Source: Actinernus sp. WN-2022 (taxonomy: Eukaryota > Cnidaria > Anthozoa > Actiniaria > Actinernidae). Taken from it: a stretch of 64,000 nt of DNA. The stretch is from assembly GCA_030867875.1 (NCBI GenBank), contig JAOWCC010001634.1, forward strand, positions 99,737,321 to 99,801,320. The letters are read 5' to 3'. Below the pieces are notes generated by a model. It was not told the origin of the DNA. It did not search any database and saw only the letters and a list, made by a program, of their open reading frames with translations. Positions 40,001 to 55,000 of the stretch are shown in pieces; the stretch's first letter is position 1; every line of letters begins with the position of its first letter. Position numbers and translations under genes: made by a program.

Positions 40001-43000
40001 TACATGGCAAAACTTGACAAAAAGAGATCTAGAAGAATTATACGAACAAACTTGCAAGTATTAATTACTGTATAAGCCAATTAACAAATGTGAATGCTGT
40101 ATTTCTCAGCCCATACAAAACAAATGAAAAAGCTTCTTTCCTTGATGAAACTGGGAGTTTAAGTTTCCGTAATAATTTTATATCAGTTACTAGCCATACG
40201 TTCCTTCGTCTTTTTAGAAATCATGTTCTTATTGAAGGCAGCCATTTCAGATATAGATATTTACTTGGAAAATCTGTCAATCTATGTCCACTAATTCTGA
40301 CCAGCTTCATTCAATTCAGCCGTTTTTGCTGCAGTTGTTTTAATCGATTTCTCGACCTGTTACTTGCGAGAGTCGGTAAAACTTCTATAATTGCCCAGTC
40401 TAAAAAGTTAAATTTTAGTTGAAAAATAGAAAAGCAGTAATATATTTTAAATAAGTATTTTGATTTCATGTGATAAATAATTATTGTTTAGTTTCTTTCA
40501 GAATGTACGGGTTTTGTCGCTATTTGTTTACGAAGAGTTGTGAGCGAATTTGGAAGATCCTCGGCGAGCAAGATGGGAAAATCTTACCCTTATTAATAAC
40601 CAATCGGATTGCAGCATTCAGGTTGCCCAGTAGTCGCCCAGAAAAACAGAAATTCCGAGAAATCAAATGGAACGAAACTTTTCGGAAATTGTAGTATACC
40701 TCTGGCTGGGTAATCCACAGATCGAATCGGAATTTAGCGAAAAAACGTTTCCACAATAGTTTCAAAAGCTGCAAATCATTAACTTTTTAAGGCAGTTTAG
40801 AGAGAATATCTGACCGTTCATATGGGTTCCACGGTGATATCAAACTGTATGAATATGCTAACAGGACGCCCTACAAAGGTACACATGTGAGACTAATCCT
40901 TCAGTCTGTAAGGAAAATGAAAATGGGAATGAAAATCCTCATCTCCAAACAATTAAGGGGTTCTGTTCACTCGATTTAGTTTAAATATGTAAAATGAGTT
41001 GGAACTTTTTAGGGGGTAAATTGAACGTCAGTCGATTGACGTGTACTTCGTTCTTTTAGGAATTAAAATCTGAATGACTTTTTCATCACCATATTCTTTT
41101 TAGCACACTTTAAGAGGTATTTTAAAACATTCCCGTACCGTTTTCCAGCCAATTCCGATAGCGAAAAAACTTTCCACAGCAAACACTGCAAATCATTAAC
41201 ATTTTAGGCCAGTTTGAGAGAACATCTGACCGTTTATATGGGTTCCATTCTGATATCAAACTGTATGAATATGCTAACAGGACGCCCTACAAAGGTACAC
41301 ATGTGAGACTAATCCTTCAGTCTGTAGGGAGCTCCGGCGACTGGGTCCTCTCCATCTAAACATGGGAGAATTAGAAAATAGAGAGAAGGGGAAACGTTAT
41401 AGGAGATATAAGAACGGGACTGTATCGCCGGATGGGTTGAATTGTTTAGAATTTGGGCTGAACCCATAAAGGCAACTGAGATTACAATCTAAGCGATTTC
41501 AAAACAATAATGTCATTACTGTACATGCCAATGATAATTTGATATGAATGGGGTAAAAACCGTTTTTTTTTTGTGTGTGACGAAATCCAGTAGCGAATTC
41601 GCTCGTGGTCTAATGGTTAGTGTTAGGGTTATGCGGGCGTTAACCTGCGATTATCCTTCTCTCGCTTTCTTTAGATTGGCCGGGAAATTAACAGCGTGCG
41701 CAATATGCGAGGAAATCTAGCAGTGATTTAACAATGTATAGCTACAGCAGGAGAAGAATGCAGTGCTTCAACAGCACAATTTTGAGAGGAGAAGTTCGTC
41801 AAAATAGTGCCGATTTAACATTTTCAGAGCTCTTGATTAGGCTACGGATCGGCTATCGTAGCGATTATGAATTTTAAATGTACTCACTGACAGCGATCGC
41901 AGCGATCGACACAACCCTGTATGGATTGCAAACTCCTCAAAACATTCCAAGATTTTGCCAAATACTAAAAGAAATACCCAAATCTCAGCTATTATATATT
42001 GAACAATTGTTCACCGAAGTGGAGGTAAATAGTTATTTAAATTAATTTTCTGTCAAATGAACCGGCAAAAACTCGCGCGAGGTGATCGCTGCTATGCTCG
42101 GAGGTGAGTAGCAAAGGTATTCACCTCAGGAGTAACCAATAGCACTATTTACTTGTGTCAGTATATACTACTACTCCAGAGGCGAACATCCTTTGCTATT
42201 CACCTCCGAGCGAAGCAGCGATCACCTCGCGCGAGATTTTGTCCATTTGACAGAAAATAAAAAAACTATTTGGTGCTGGCTATTCACTGAGCTTGGTCCG
42301 ATAAGGTTTTTATCATATTGCAAAACCCACTTTTGGCACACGCGCCAGGAACCCATTTCGCGGTAAACTGAAGAGCAAATAGAAATAGAAATCAAGATAC
42401 TCGAAGAATTTCGCATGAGACGTTCACAACAGTTTCATATCGTTTTCCGGCATCAGACTGAATGTTTTATGGATGAAAACTTAGCTGTATTTTATTTAGA
42501 CGCACTGCGTTTCAATCGCAACTTTACTTGGAATCCGAATGCATTATTATATCTAGCGATAAAACTGTGCATCCAGCTGAGATCGCTTGAATGGCGATAT
42601 TAAAGTACATGGCAAAACTTGACAAAAAGAGATCTAGAAGAATTATACGAACAAACTTGCAAATATTAATTACTGTATAAGCCAATTAACAAATGTGAAT
42701 GCTGTATTTCTCAGCCCATACAAAACAAATGAAAAAGCTTCTTTCCTTGATGAAACTGGGAGTTTAAGTTTCCGTAATAATTTTATATCAGTTACTAGCC
42801 ATACGTTCCTTCGTCTTTTTAGAAATCATGTTCTTATTGAAGGCAGCCATTTCAGATATAATTATTTACTTGGAAAATCTGTCAATCTATGTCCACTAAT
42901 TCTGACCAGCTTCATTCAATTCAGTCGTTTTTGCTGCAAAAACTGTTGTTTTAATCGATTTCTCGACCTGTTACTTGCGAGAGTCGGTAAAACTTCTTTA

Positions 43001-46000
43001 ATCGCCCAGTCTAAAAAGTTAAAATTGAAAAGCAGTAATATATTTGAAATAAGTATTTTGATTTTATGTGATAAATAATTATTGTTTAGTTTCTTTCAGA
43101 ATGTACGGGTTTTGTCGCTATTTGTTTACGAAGAGTTGTGAGCGAATTTGGAAGATCCTCGGCGAGCAAGATGGGAAAATCTTACCCTTTTTAATAACCA
43201 ATCGGATTGCAGCATTCAGGTTGCCCAGTAGTCGCCCAGAAAAACAGAAATTCCGAGAAATCAAATGGAACGAAACTTTTCGGAAATTGTAGTATACCTC
43301 TGGCTGGGTAATCCACAGATCGAATCGGAATTTAACGAAAAAACGTTTCCACAATAGTTTCAAAAGCTGCAAATCATTAACTTTTTAAGGCAGTTTAGAG
43401 AGAATATCTGACCGTTCATATGGGTTCCACGGTGATATTAAACTGTATGAATATGCTAACAGGACGCCCTACAAAGGTACACATGTGAGACTAATCCTTC
43501 AGTCTGTAAGGAAAATGAAAATGGGAATGAAAATCCTCATCTCCAAACAATTAAGGGGTTCTGTTCACTCGATTTAGTTTAAATATGTAAAATGAGTTGG
43601 AACTTTTTAGGGGGTAAATTGAACGTCAGTCGATTGACGTGTACTTCGTTCTTTTAGGAATTAAAATCTGAATGACTTTTTCATCACCATATTCTTTTTA
43701 GCACACTTTAAGAGGTATTTTAAAACATTCCCGTACCGTTTTCCAGCCAATTCCGATAGCGAAAAAACTTTCCACAGCAAACACTGCAAATCATTAACAT
43801 TTTAGGCCAGTTTGAGAGAACATCTGACCGTTTATATGGGTTCCATTCTGATATCAAACTGTATGAATATGCTAACAGGACGCCCTACAAAGGTACACAT
43901 GTGAGACTAATCCTTCAGTCTGTAGGGAGCTCCGGCGACTGGGTCCTCTCCATCTAAACATGGGAGAATTAGAAAATAGAGAGAAGGGGAAACGTTATAG
44001 GAGATATAAGAACGGGACTGTATCGCCGGATGGGTTGAATTGTTTAGAATTTGATGGGCTGAACCCATAAAGGCAACTGAGATTACAATCTAAGCGATTT
44101 CAAAACAATAATGTCATTACTGTACATGCCAATGATAATTTGATATGAATGGGGTAAAAACCGTTTTTTTTTTGTGTGTGACGAAATCCAGTAGCGAATT
44201 CGCTCGTGGTCTAATGGTTAGTGTTAGGGTTATGCGGGCGTTAACCTGCGATTATCCTTCTCTCGCTTTCTTTAGATTGGCCGGGAAATTAACAGCGTGC
44301 GCAATATGCGAGGAAATCTAGCAGTGATTTAACAATGTATAGCTACAGCAGGAGAAGAATGCAGTGCTTCAACAGCACAATTTTGAGAGGAGAAGTTCGT
44401 CAAAATAGTGCCGATTTAACATTTTCAGAGCTCTTGATTAGGCTACGGATCGGCTATCGTAGCGATTATGAATTTTAAATGTACTCACTGACAGCGATCG
44501 CAGCGATCGACACAACCCTGTATGGATTGCAAACTCCTCAAAACATTCCAAGATTTTGCCAAATACTAAAATAAATACCCAAATGTCAGCTATTATATAT
44601 TGAACAATTGTTCACCGAAGTGGAGGTAAATAGTCATTTTATTTTCTGTCAAATGAACAAAAACTCGCGCGAGGTGATCGCTGCTATGCTCGGAGGTGAG
44701 TAGCAAAGGTATTCACCTCAGGAGTAACCAATAGCACTATTTACTTGTGTCAGTATATACTACTACTCCGGAGGCGAACATCCTTTGCTATTCACCTCCG
44801 AGCGAAGCAGCGATCACCTCGCGCGAGATTTTGTCCATTTGACAGAAAATAAAATAACTATTTGGTGCTGGCTATTCACTTGTGTGGTATACACTAAAAC
44901 AAGTATTCACCTCAGTGTCTGTGAATAGTGTTGCGGCTCGGTAAAGATCCACCATCACTATTCACCTCCACTTCCGTGAATAATTGTTCATTATCCAAGG
45001 GTCCCCGGGCGCAGGGCTACTTTAATGTTTTTAACAGGAACCTAGTGTTTTGTTTGGCCGCAGAAATAACTGCTGCGGATTAACAAGGGGAAATGTTAAT
45101 GCCCGCTATGTCGCCGGGAGCCGTGGTTTCAATTGACTGGTGCATTAGTAGTGGGTATGAATAGTTTGAATTGTTTACCTGCCGTTGCATGAAGTTTTTT
45201 TTCTTCTTTAGGTTTGTATTTAGTCCTGACATTGAATTAGGGTTTTGGTTAGGGTTAGGGTTTTGTTTGGGTTTAATTTGGCCATTAGGATTTTGGTTTG
45301 AGCGACCCCAGATTGCTTAGATTATAATTCGAGTTGGGTACAACCCTCGATTATAAGATTTATAAATGGCGAACCGGCTGATCGTAGTCTCGAGTTATTT
45401 AGTGATTTTACTTTGTCTTTGTACTTTTTTCTCTTTCCAGTTTTCATTTTGCTGTGCAGCGGTGGTGACATCCGGGACATTATGCTAAATTTCTTAGACT
45501 TGGGTCTACTGAATGGAAAGAATGCGTTCATTACCGTCCAACTCCCCAAAAGGTAGACTTTCTCCTTGGGGAAGTGTCACATATCGATTTTCCACGAGAA
45601 ACGTAACGTCCAGCAAAGTTTGGAGGTGGGGGAGTTTCGACCTGTGACGTTTCTCCGTGGAAAAATGGATAGTTTTTAGAAACATCACATCACAGATCTC
45701 TGCGACGATATGTAAAGACTCCTTTATATATATTGATAATTCGCAAAGGTGTACTTCAACTGCGAATATATAAAATACAAAATAATTGATTTAAATTAAA
45801 CAATTCACTAATAAACAAAAATGAAAATAAATAATAAATTGTGTTATGAGCAGCCATTGGTCATGGCTGAGATGTTGAACAACTGCGGACTTTCTAAAAG
45901 ATAATTAGGCAACATGTCACGCACTCCTTAACGGTTCTTGTAAAGAAACTAAATTTATAAGTATTACTCGAACTACATACTACAAAGCGTTTTGGGTGCA

Positions 46001-49000
46001 TGAGAGGATCTAGTAGCACGACTAGGCTTCTGGATATATGAAGGAATTCCAATAGTTATCTGCCCATCCATGATTTTGTGAAAAGTGAACAATCTAGCAA
46101 TCTTCCAAGGCATGGCAGATTGCGGTTGTCCCACAGCTATCGCATCTAATTTTCTAAGTTTTTGAGAACTCACCGACATTCAAAGCTTCACGATGAATTC
46201 AACGTTCCATTCCCACCAAATGGCATATACCTATTGCACGGTAGTTCGACTTCTTCTCTGCTAATCTAATAAGTACGGGAGGTTATACGTAGCTCCCTAT
46301 AATGAACTATACGGGTAGGCTCCGCCCGAAAGGAGTAACTTTTCAGGCTGGAGGTATATAAAAGGGTAGGGATTTCACGAGTTGAAGTATAGAAAAGGGT
46401 AGGGAAAACTGTCATTTAGGTATTTAATAAGGGCCTTTCAAAATATATCGAACAGACGACGCACCTAACGGCTGATTCATCCAAGTATTTTAAGGGGTTA
46501 CTCAAGTGAAACGTTTAGTAAAGGCTGAAAGGGTTACCTTTTCTGTCAAAAATGGTATATAAAAAGGTAAGGGTTTGGACCTCGGGACGGAACCTTCCCG
46601 TATAAAACTTTGTTGAGTAACCCCCCTCCGGGGTAGCCTTCGTGACAATTTATTTCTGTTCAGGTCATACATTGGCAACAACACGTGGATGGGTGATGAC
46701 GGGCGAGATGGCGATGCCAAGATAGCATACAAAGGGATCCTCAGTATTGAGCAGAGGTTTGGGACAGCTAAGCTGAGCGGAGAAAAAATGAAGTCGTTCT
46801 TAACTAGAGTCCGGCTTAGGCTTAAAGAACCTCCATTCAACGTGGATATACAGGACAATAGTATGGTAAGTATATCTACATGTATATACCTATATATGCC
46901 GTGGGAATATTGGTAAAGTTTTATTTTTTTGCGTTTTTATGGACTGAGACGAAGTCGAAGCCCAGAAAAACGTAATAAAACGAACGAGACCATTATTCCC
47001 CCATCTCTACCGAACGAGCTTGGTCAATGAGGTTTGTATTATATCATTCAGTTCAGTCTATTTTGCTGCAGTTGTTTTAATAGATTTCTCGAACTGTTAC
47101 TTAATTGCAAGAGTCGGTGAAACTTCTTTAATCGCCCAATCTAAAAAGTTAAATTTTAGCTGAAAAATAGAAAAGCGTAATATATTTTAAATAAGTATTT
47201 TGATTTCATGTGATAAATAATTATTGTTTAGTTTCTTTCAAAATGTACGGGTTTTGTCGCTATTTGTTTAAGAAGAGTTGTGAGCGAATTTGGAAAATCC
47301 TCAGCGAACAAGATGGGAAAATCTTACCCTTTTTAATAACCAATCGAATTGCAGCATTCAGGTTGCCCAGTGGTCGCCCAGAAAAAAAAACAGAAATTCC
47401 GAGAAATCAAATGGAACGAAACTTTTCGGAATCTGGCTGGCTAATCCACAGATCGAATCGGAATTTAGCGCGTTGGTTTTTGTGGAGGGAGGAAAACCGA
47501 AGAACCTGGAGAAAACTTTCGGAGCAAGGCGGCGAGATAGATACCAACAAACTCAATTCACATGTGGTACCGCGAACGGGACTGATCAAATCCGGATCAC
47601 AGAATTAGGGGCGAAGCGCTTAACCGACTGCGCCGTCACCCCGGCTTCCATCTCTCGAGGTTGTCTTTTTTCCCGAAAATTTCGGTACGACCGAGATTTT
47701 CTGTTCCATTCGCCATATTTCATCATATCCGAACATACCTTACCGGAAATTTCAATTCCATTTGATTTCCGACTCGTAATTTCAGCTGGTTTACCGGATG
47801 GTTTATGCGAATAGAACATTTTTCTGACCGACAGGTTTTTCAATCATTAGTTAGCAGGGGAGGGGGGAAGGGGTTGATACTATATTAGTATTTTATACCA
47901 TGTGGGTACCGAATACATTATTACAGGAACAGTAATATATCCCAACCAGATAACAGTTGGTTTACAGTCAAGAACTACGAGCTATTCAATAACTTCATGG
48001 AATGCCTGTAAACTATAAACTGTGTAAAATAACCAAGTGATTTGAACAAACTGATTAACCAAGCGATTTAGAGAGATCCCAACTCGTTTTATAATTTTAG
48101 TTGACTGCACAGTACTTAATATATTGAATTCCATTTTGTCCAAAGAGACAGATCTCTCTGAAGCACTTGCTTATTAATCAGTTTCATATTAAAGGTGTTC
48201 TATTTTTGTTCAGATGTTTTTCACAAGGCTGGATTTCTGGACGCATGCTTCAACATCTCAACATACTGTTTTTTTACACAAGTTTCAGTAGGATAAATTT
48301 CTTAAACACATGACTGACAATGCTGAATTCCTTGAAAACATATCTTGAAAACTGAGCTTAAACATATTATGTGTCAGATTCAGAGTCAGCCGATCTCTCT
48401 GGATCAACACTTTCTGAGGCAGACTGATCAAAGATGATCCAGTGTTCTTCAAATGTTTCACTAGGCTGAGTTTCCTGAAATTCTTGCTTCACACATGACT
48501 CAGCAGCCTTATTTCTTGCTGTACACACAACTCAGCAGCCTAAATTTCTTGCTGTACATACGACTCAGAAGCCTTAATTTTGTGCTGTACACACGACTCA
48601 GCAGCCTTATTTTTGTGCTGTACACACAACTCAGCAGCCTTAATGTCTTGCTGTACAAATGAGTCAGACTGACAGAATTTCTCTTGAGGAAATGGCCTTT
48701 TCTAAAATAAATTGTTTGCAAGAAGACGTTAACCAAAACAATTGTTTGCAGCATCACCAACACAGAAAAAAAATGCTTGGCTTGACTCTATGACTTTTTA
48801 TTCATACCTTTGTTTTGGTGGAACAGCCTCACAAATTGCATGAACATTACTAAGTATATAGCAAAGTTTTACAAAGTGGAACCCGGTCTGAGTTTGGTTT
48901 TTATACTCAGTTTAGTCAGAAACCGGGTGTAGATACTGCTTACAGGATATCATCTCCTAATAAGGGCCAATGCCATCATTATCGATGACGGATCATATAA

Positions 49001-52000
49001 ATGAAAGCCTTTGTCTTCCTTGTTCCATCATCCTCATTTGTACTACCATCCTCCGCATTACCAACATCATCATCAGTTTCTCTATCACGGCCGTTATCAC
49101 CGAGTTCATGATCATCACCACTCATATCTCTTCATCACTAAAGTAACAAAAAAATAGAATCTAAAAAAGGAAACTTGAACACAGTTTAATTCGGCTAAAT
49201 TCAACCTGCTTAACCTATCGTAGTAGTGGTGGCATTATGAAAACGGTCGCAGTAAATTAGAAAGTCGCACTTGCTCTCTTATTGAATTTTATCCTCGTTT
49301 CCGAGTAAGGTCTGGGCTCCTGGTAAGGTATTAGCTATTACCTCCTGTGAGCTATATAGATGGTTTGCACTCAATCCCCTGAGATTCAAATGACAAAAGG
49401 TATGGCGGCCATGTTGGTGCACAGAACAAAAGAAGCTAACTGAGAATCTGTTGTTATCTGTACACCAACATGGCGGCTATGACGTAACGTGCAAAGGGTC
49501 TATTGTTCAATGGGATGTCGCACTTTTCTATATCAGATCTAGGTCAAGGGTTACGTCTAGGTCTATAAGTTTATATCTGTATGTCTGGATGTGTGGCATG
49601 ATGACTGGTGATTTTGTTTCCCAACCAATGTCTGGCTCTACGTACCTTGTTGTTCAGTAACTCAATGTATGGCATTCCAACAGATAGAGGCGTATGCGGG
49701 CACCATGTACGATGCGGTTTATCTCTACGCTCTGGCGTTGAACGAGACACTCAAAGAAGGAGGAGGAAAGCGAGACGGCCTGCGTATCGCTAAGAAAATG
49801 TATAACAGGAGTTTTGAAGGTGCTGTCCTACTCTTTGTAACCCCAATAGCGTTCTGCCCAGATTCTAAATATAGAAAACTCATAATTGACGCAAAGCATC
49901 ATGGGATTGAAATGTGGACAAATATTCCAGAACCCAACTCAAGATTATGTGTAGCTATGAAGAAAGCAGGTGCTACGAAGCACTGTTTTGGAAGTATTTG
50001 TCGATCAGATTCACGATATACTGATAAATTACCGCCAGGAACCTTCGGGTCAACCTTGATTTTTAATAAGAGCAATACATCCTTTCACCCGATCAACCAA
50101 TTCTTGTCTTTTTCCACTTTTTTTCTCCCCGTGGCACTCTAACCAACGTTTCAGCTCTAAAATATGACATTCACCAGGTGGTTTGCTTAATTTGGCACTT
50201 GGAACGTACCTCATCTTCTGTGAGTAAAACTCTAAAATTATCCATACCGCACGCAGGAACAACTATGTCCGAGGCAGCCATTTTGAAATATTAGTCCGCA
50301 TTTCGATCCCACAATGCAATGTTGGCATTATGCTAATATTTGATGACGTCAACTGGGCAGAACGCTATTTGATATCTGATCAGTTTAAATTACATATGGC
50401 ACTCACAAAATCTATGAAAACTCCAGAGATCCAGAAGTAAATGTTTTGCACAGCAAAAATGTTAGCAACCATAATTTATTCACATATAAAATGGAGACCG
50501 ATAGTGAATGAATGAATCTTTATTTAAAACACGGAATCTGATCTCTTCAAGTTATACTTGGTTTCCAAGAGAACCGTTACAATAAGTTAATAGTATTTGG
50601 ACTAATAATATAATTACAAAACTTATGTTAAATATATACATTAAAAATATATTATAAACAGTCCATGAGTCCACAAATATCAATATTTTGGAGCTTCGTT
50701 CGAAATATGGTTAAACTGTTTGCCTTTTTTGTAAAACTGGGCAAAGAGTTCCAAATTTTTGCTCCAATGTAAGAAAAACTTCTTTTTAGTGCTTCTGTTC
50801 GAGGTCTTGGGATAGTGATTGGCTAACATTCACAACAAGCTAAGGCAACTAATTTGTTAATACCGATCACATGTTCCAAAACGTTCCGTCCACTGCCATT
50901 CCTACTTTGCTTTCATTGGCTACTTTTCAGTTAATCATTTCATTTCAGTTAATCATTTCTATATAACAGACCTGGCCCAGGGGTTAAAGTTTTGCCGTCT
51001 CGCTCGCCAAAACACCTCGCGCCTTCGTCGCTTGCTACTTACCAACAGCAAAACATTTAACCTCTGGCTCCCAGGGAACCGCGATCGTGGGGGTCAGCGG
51101 CATTATGCAGAATAGAATCACGCACACAGCGGTCAAACGTCTGCGCATGCGTCAAAAGTCTTCAACAACAACGTTTCCAAAACTAATTCAAAGCGAGCCG
51201 GCGGCCGTCACTGCTCACACACTCGTTTGAAAACCTTGAGAACTTTTTTGGTAAATTACGAAAAAGTTGGGTAAACTCACAGTTTAAAGTTTGTTCAATT
51301 TCCCGTCGACTGTGAAAATAAAAAGCTTAACTTTCACGTATTTTTCTTAACTTTTGGGGGTAGAAGTTCACTGTAATACGTTTTAAGGTTAATTTTGCGC
51401 GGAAAAGCCCACCAGACTGACCGTAATACGCACGCGCAGACGTTTGACCGCTGTGTGAGAATCACGTGGTTGTACTGGGTGGCGGCGAAAATATCTGACT
51501 TCATATATTTAATTTCGAATTTATTTAATTCGAATAAAATCAGATAACTTATGTTGTATAGAATATTTCGTACCATAGAAAAGCTTACCTCTTGTCATTA
51601 TGTATAGGAGTGGCTGGAACCGTTCACATCGACGGCATAGGTGATCGGGATCCCGACTACACAATCCAAGCACTGATTAACGACCGCTTTGAGGACATCG
51701 CCTACTACACACGGTATAACGACAACTTCATCACCAGAGAGGGAGTGACTATGATATGGCCAGGTGGAGTTACTACACCACCTAGAGACTCGCCTGAATG
51801 TGGATGGAAAGGAGAACTGTGTTATGGAGGTTAGAAACTATAGCTTGACTAAGAGTTTTTCTCATGTGTTTCAAACATAAAAACGGCTTCGATTGAGCGT
51901 CTATGATGTGACTAATTTCTGAGTGTCTATGCTATGACGAATTTCTGTTCTTTTCTCTAGCTCGGTTTACACGACAAGTATTTTGGGCATGACACTTCTA

Positions 52001-55000
52001 AATTTTTGGTACGCGTGCCAAAGTTTTTCAGCACGTCACCCCTTATTTTTGTAAATGGAAGTGTTCCTAGTACGCATGTCCGAACATCTAGGAGTACTGA
52101 GATCCTTTGAATAGGTATTCTCGGTCCGCCTGTTTGGAGTGTCGTACCAAAGTTAGGAGCCCCCTTGCCCAAAATGCTTTTCGTCGATAAACCGGAAACA
52201 CGGCGTCCCGGCTAGGTAATTTATAATACATCCCGTACAGACCGCAACATTGGACAAAACCTGGCCTTGTTTTCATAAAATAAACAAAATATGCAGGGCT
52301 TGTGCAGTGTAGCAGTAGAAAAACTTGGTCCGGCATAACCTATGGTACGGACCTCGGTCCGGCATAACCTACGGTACGGACCTCCGTCCTGCATAACCTA
52401 CGGTACGGACCTTGATCCGGCATAACCTACGCCGGGTACGGACCTCGGTACGGCATAACCTACGGTATGGACCTCGGTACGGCATAACCTACGGTATGGA
52501 CCTCGGGCATGTTCAAGTCTCGGATACTTTGTCAGATGTGTAATGTAGCTTGTCAAGATAAAACATGCTTAAAAGGCTTGCCTTTTAAATTATGCCTTTA
52601 AAATTATGACGTCAGAGTGCATGTTGCCGGCAGCCGCACGTGATCAGAGCGTGACAGATCTAGAAGGTGGCTTTGGTTAAGCCTGGTTCACACTAGTGAT
52701 GCAAGCTTAAGCGACATACGTAGAAGCAGTAAAGGCTGGTTCATACTAGTGACGCGAGCTTAAGCGTCATACGCAGAAGAAGTAAAGCCTGGTTCACACT
52801 AACGAAGCAAGCGCAAGCGCAAGCGATATACGTAGAGGCAGTGAATATATTGATCATTAACATAGATGTGATTACTGCGTCTACGTATGTTGCTTACGTC
52901 GCTAATGTGAACCAGGCTTTATAGCAGTCTTTCAAACGTTTTCGTTTCATTTTTTTGAGTAATACATTGCCGCCCGAGACCTGTATTCTGATTGGACCCA
53001 TTATATTGTAGTTCTATTGTTTTTGTACTGCTCGTTCTACAGGTTAGGGTATTTTTGTATTGTTGGGTAAGCCAATACTGTGGCTCGTTTCGATCCGTAC
53101 TGTCTGGCTCTTTTTTCTACAGTATGGTATATAATTCTTAGGCTGTATAGTAAATACTTAATGATTTGGTCGTCGGGAAACCATTTAAATTGGTTTCCTT
53201 CGACTTAGTCTTGGGAAACATCGAGATCTCGGGAAACAAAACTCGTTGTTTCCATCAGCGGGACCAGTCATTACAGGGAATCTCGGCTGAAAAACAATGT
53301 TTGCTCTCAAGTGATTGTTATGCAAGTCTAAGTCTATTCCTGTGTTTGTCTCCAGTACATTGTACACTTGATGTCATTTATGCACCGATTGTCCTGTTGA
53401 TAAAACTCATTTGAATTTCCTGCGCGCCGCCATCTTGGATTTTATGATGTCACAGTGTTGCCCCTATTGTCTAAAAACAATAGCTCTTTTGTTGTGTAAC
53501 AATACGGGAAACACTGTGACGTCATGAGATCCAAGATGGTGGCACGTAGGATATTCAAATGAGTTTTATCGCCAGGAATATCAATGCCTAAATGAAATGT
53601 AGTGTACAATTTATTGGAAGCAAACATAACATGACTTAGGCATCCATAACAAACACTTGAGAACTAACATTGTTTTTCAGCCGAGGTTCCCTTTAAGAGT
53701 TTATTATGTTTTCAATCCTCCAGAGAACACGACGTACGTCATCATTGCCTGTTGTGCCGTTGCGGGGATTCTCTTTGTTACCATGGTCTTCGTCTTTGTC
53801 TACAGGTCAGTTGACTCGCTATTATTGATCTAATCCGTGTTCTGGTAGCTCCGTTTAAATTTCTACTCGTTTAATTTGCGTTCCACAAATACTGCAGACC
53901 GAAACGACGAACTTGTTGACTAAGTGCTCCTATTTAATCTGCATCCAGACAAATTTCGTCATCATCTGATATCTGTCAGAGTTACGTGGCTAAATACAGG
54001 AATTGCTCACCCCTTTATGAGATCTTTTTTTAAGATTAGGATAGGTGGATATAGGTGATCTCCTAACGATTTATTGTTACACTTTTTTCTACAGGAAACT
54101 TGCTTTTGAGTTCGACTTGACTCAAAACGAGTCGTGGAAAGCTAAGGAACAGGATATTATATTCAGAAAGAATCCGTACCATCCATCCATAGGCTCGCTG
54201 CCGGTTAGTTATGAGTATGAAAGCTGTAACGCATGTGGGAGGTTGATACTGCTCCTGTTGTTTGCAAACGTTCACAACACACTATTAAAGAAACGCGAAT
54301 ATCCGACATCAAATTAACTCAAAACGATTACGGTTAACATCGAAAATGCACTCATCGCATTTTTTGGACTGCGAATCAGTATAGTAGTGCAGTTAATAAG
54401 AGAAAGCTAGGCGTGCTACGTGATCTCTATTTAATATTTTGAATGCCTTTGAGATCGATTGTGACCTTGGAATGTTAAAGGCTGGTTTTCACTAGCGACG
54501 GAAGCGACGGAAGCAGAAACGGAAGCGTAAGCGTAAACATAAGAACTAATGTTCTAGTGAAAATGAACACGACGTAAGCATAAGCCTCGTTCAGAAGCGT
54601 AAACCTCGCTTGCATGCTATATTTACATTGCAAAGGGCCTGAGAATGAGTATTCTGATTGGCTAAATTCATCTGCTTCCGCTTCTGCTTACGTTTGACTA
54701 GTTTTCACTGGAACGGAAGCGACGGAAGCAGAAGCGGAGACGTAAGAAGAAGGAATCAAACCTTCCGTTCCTCCCGCTTACGCTTCCGTCGAGCTTACGC
54801 TTCCGCCTCCGTTTCTTGATTTTCACTAGAACGTAAGGCTCCTTACGCTTCCGCTTCTGCTTCCGTCGCTAGTGAAAACCAGCCTTAAGACATTTACATA
54901 TAGACATCGCATATCGTAGAAAAAGGGCTGTTACTATGTTGTTAGAGGGTAGTTATTCTTTTCTTCTTTCTCTGTCTTTCATACCTTGAATATTTGGAAT

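Larger units (their letters stand above)
46866..49683 (+). other. Intron 4 with repeat fragments
   Basis: From about 47040 to 47432 lies another partial copy of the intron-2 unit (matching 40300-40690). It is followed by a tRNA-headed SINE (47433-47650), a 39-bp minisatellite (48510-48660) and a small foldback around ATGGCGGCCATGTTGGTG (49400-49480). No gene besides these. Confidence 0.7.
49820..51607 (+). other. Intron 5 with LINE end and foldback
   Basis: Holds a minus-strand LINE 3' end (50505-50835) and a foldback (51111-51466). No gene seen in the rest; the Lys-rich minus frame near 50050-50262 is probably chance. Confidence 0.6.
51830..53723 (+). other. Intron 6 with three repeat elements
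   Basis: Contains a 29-bp minisatellite (52331-52505), a TIR element (52675-52922) and a large foldback (53277-53692) ending just before the exon 7 acceptor. No gene. Confidence 0.7.

Noticed and set aside
40090..40422. Conserved 110-residue frame, repeated at 42695-43078
   Set aside because: Conserved only because the 2.6-kb unit is duplicated; the composition is not protein-like, the copies differ by frame-changing indels, and it lies inside an intron.
45236..45275. Interstitial telomere (TTAGGG words)
   Set aside because: Only two or three imperfect words; too short to call telomeric DNA.
48509..48763. 84-residue minus-strand frame with YSTKxRLLS repeats
   Set aside because: Translation of a 39-bp minisatellite inside intron 4.
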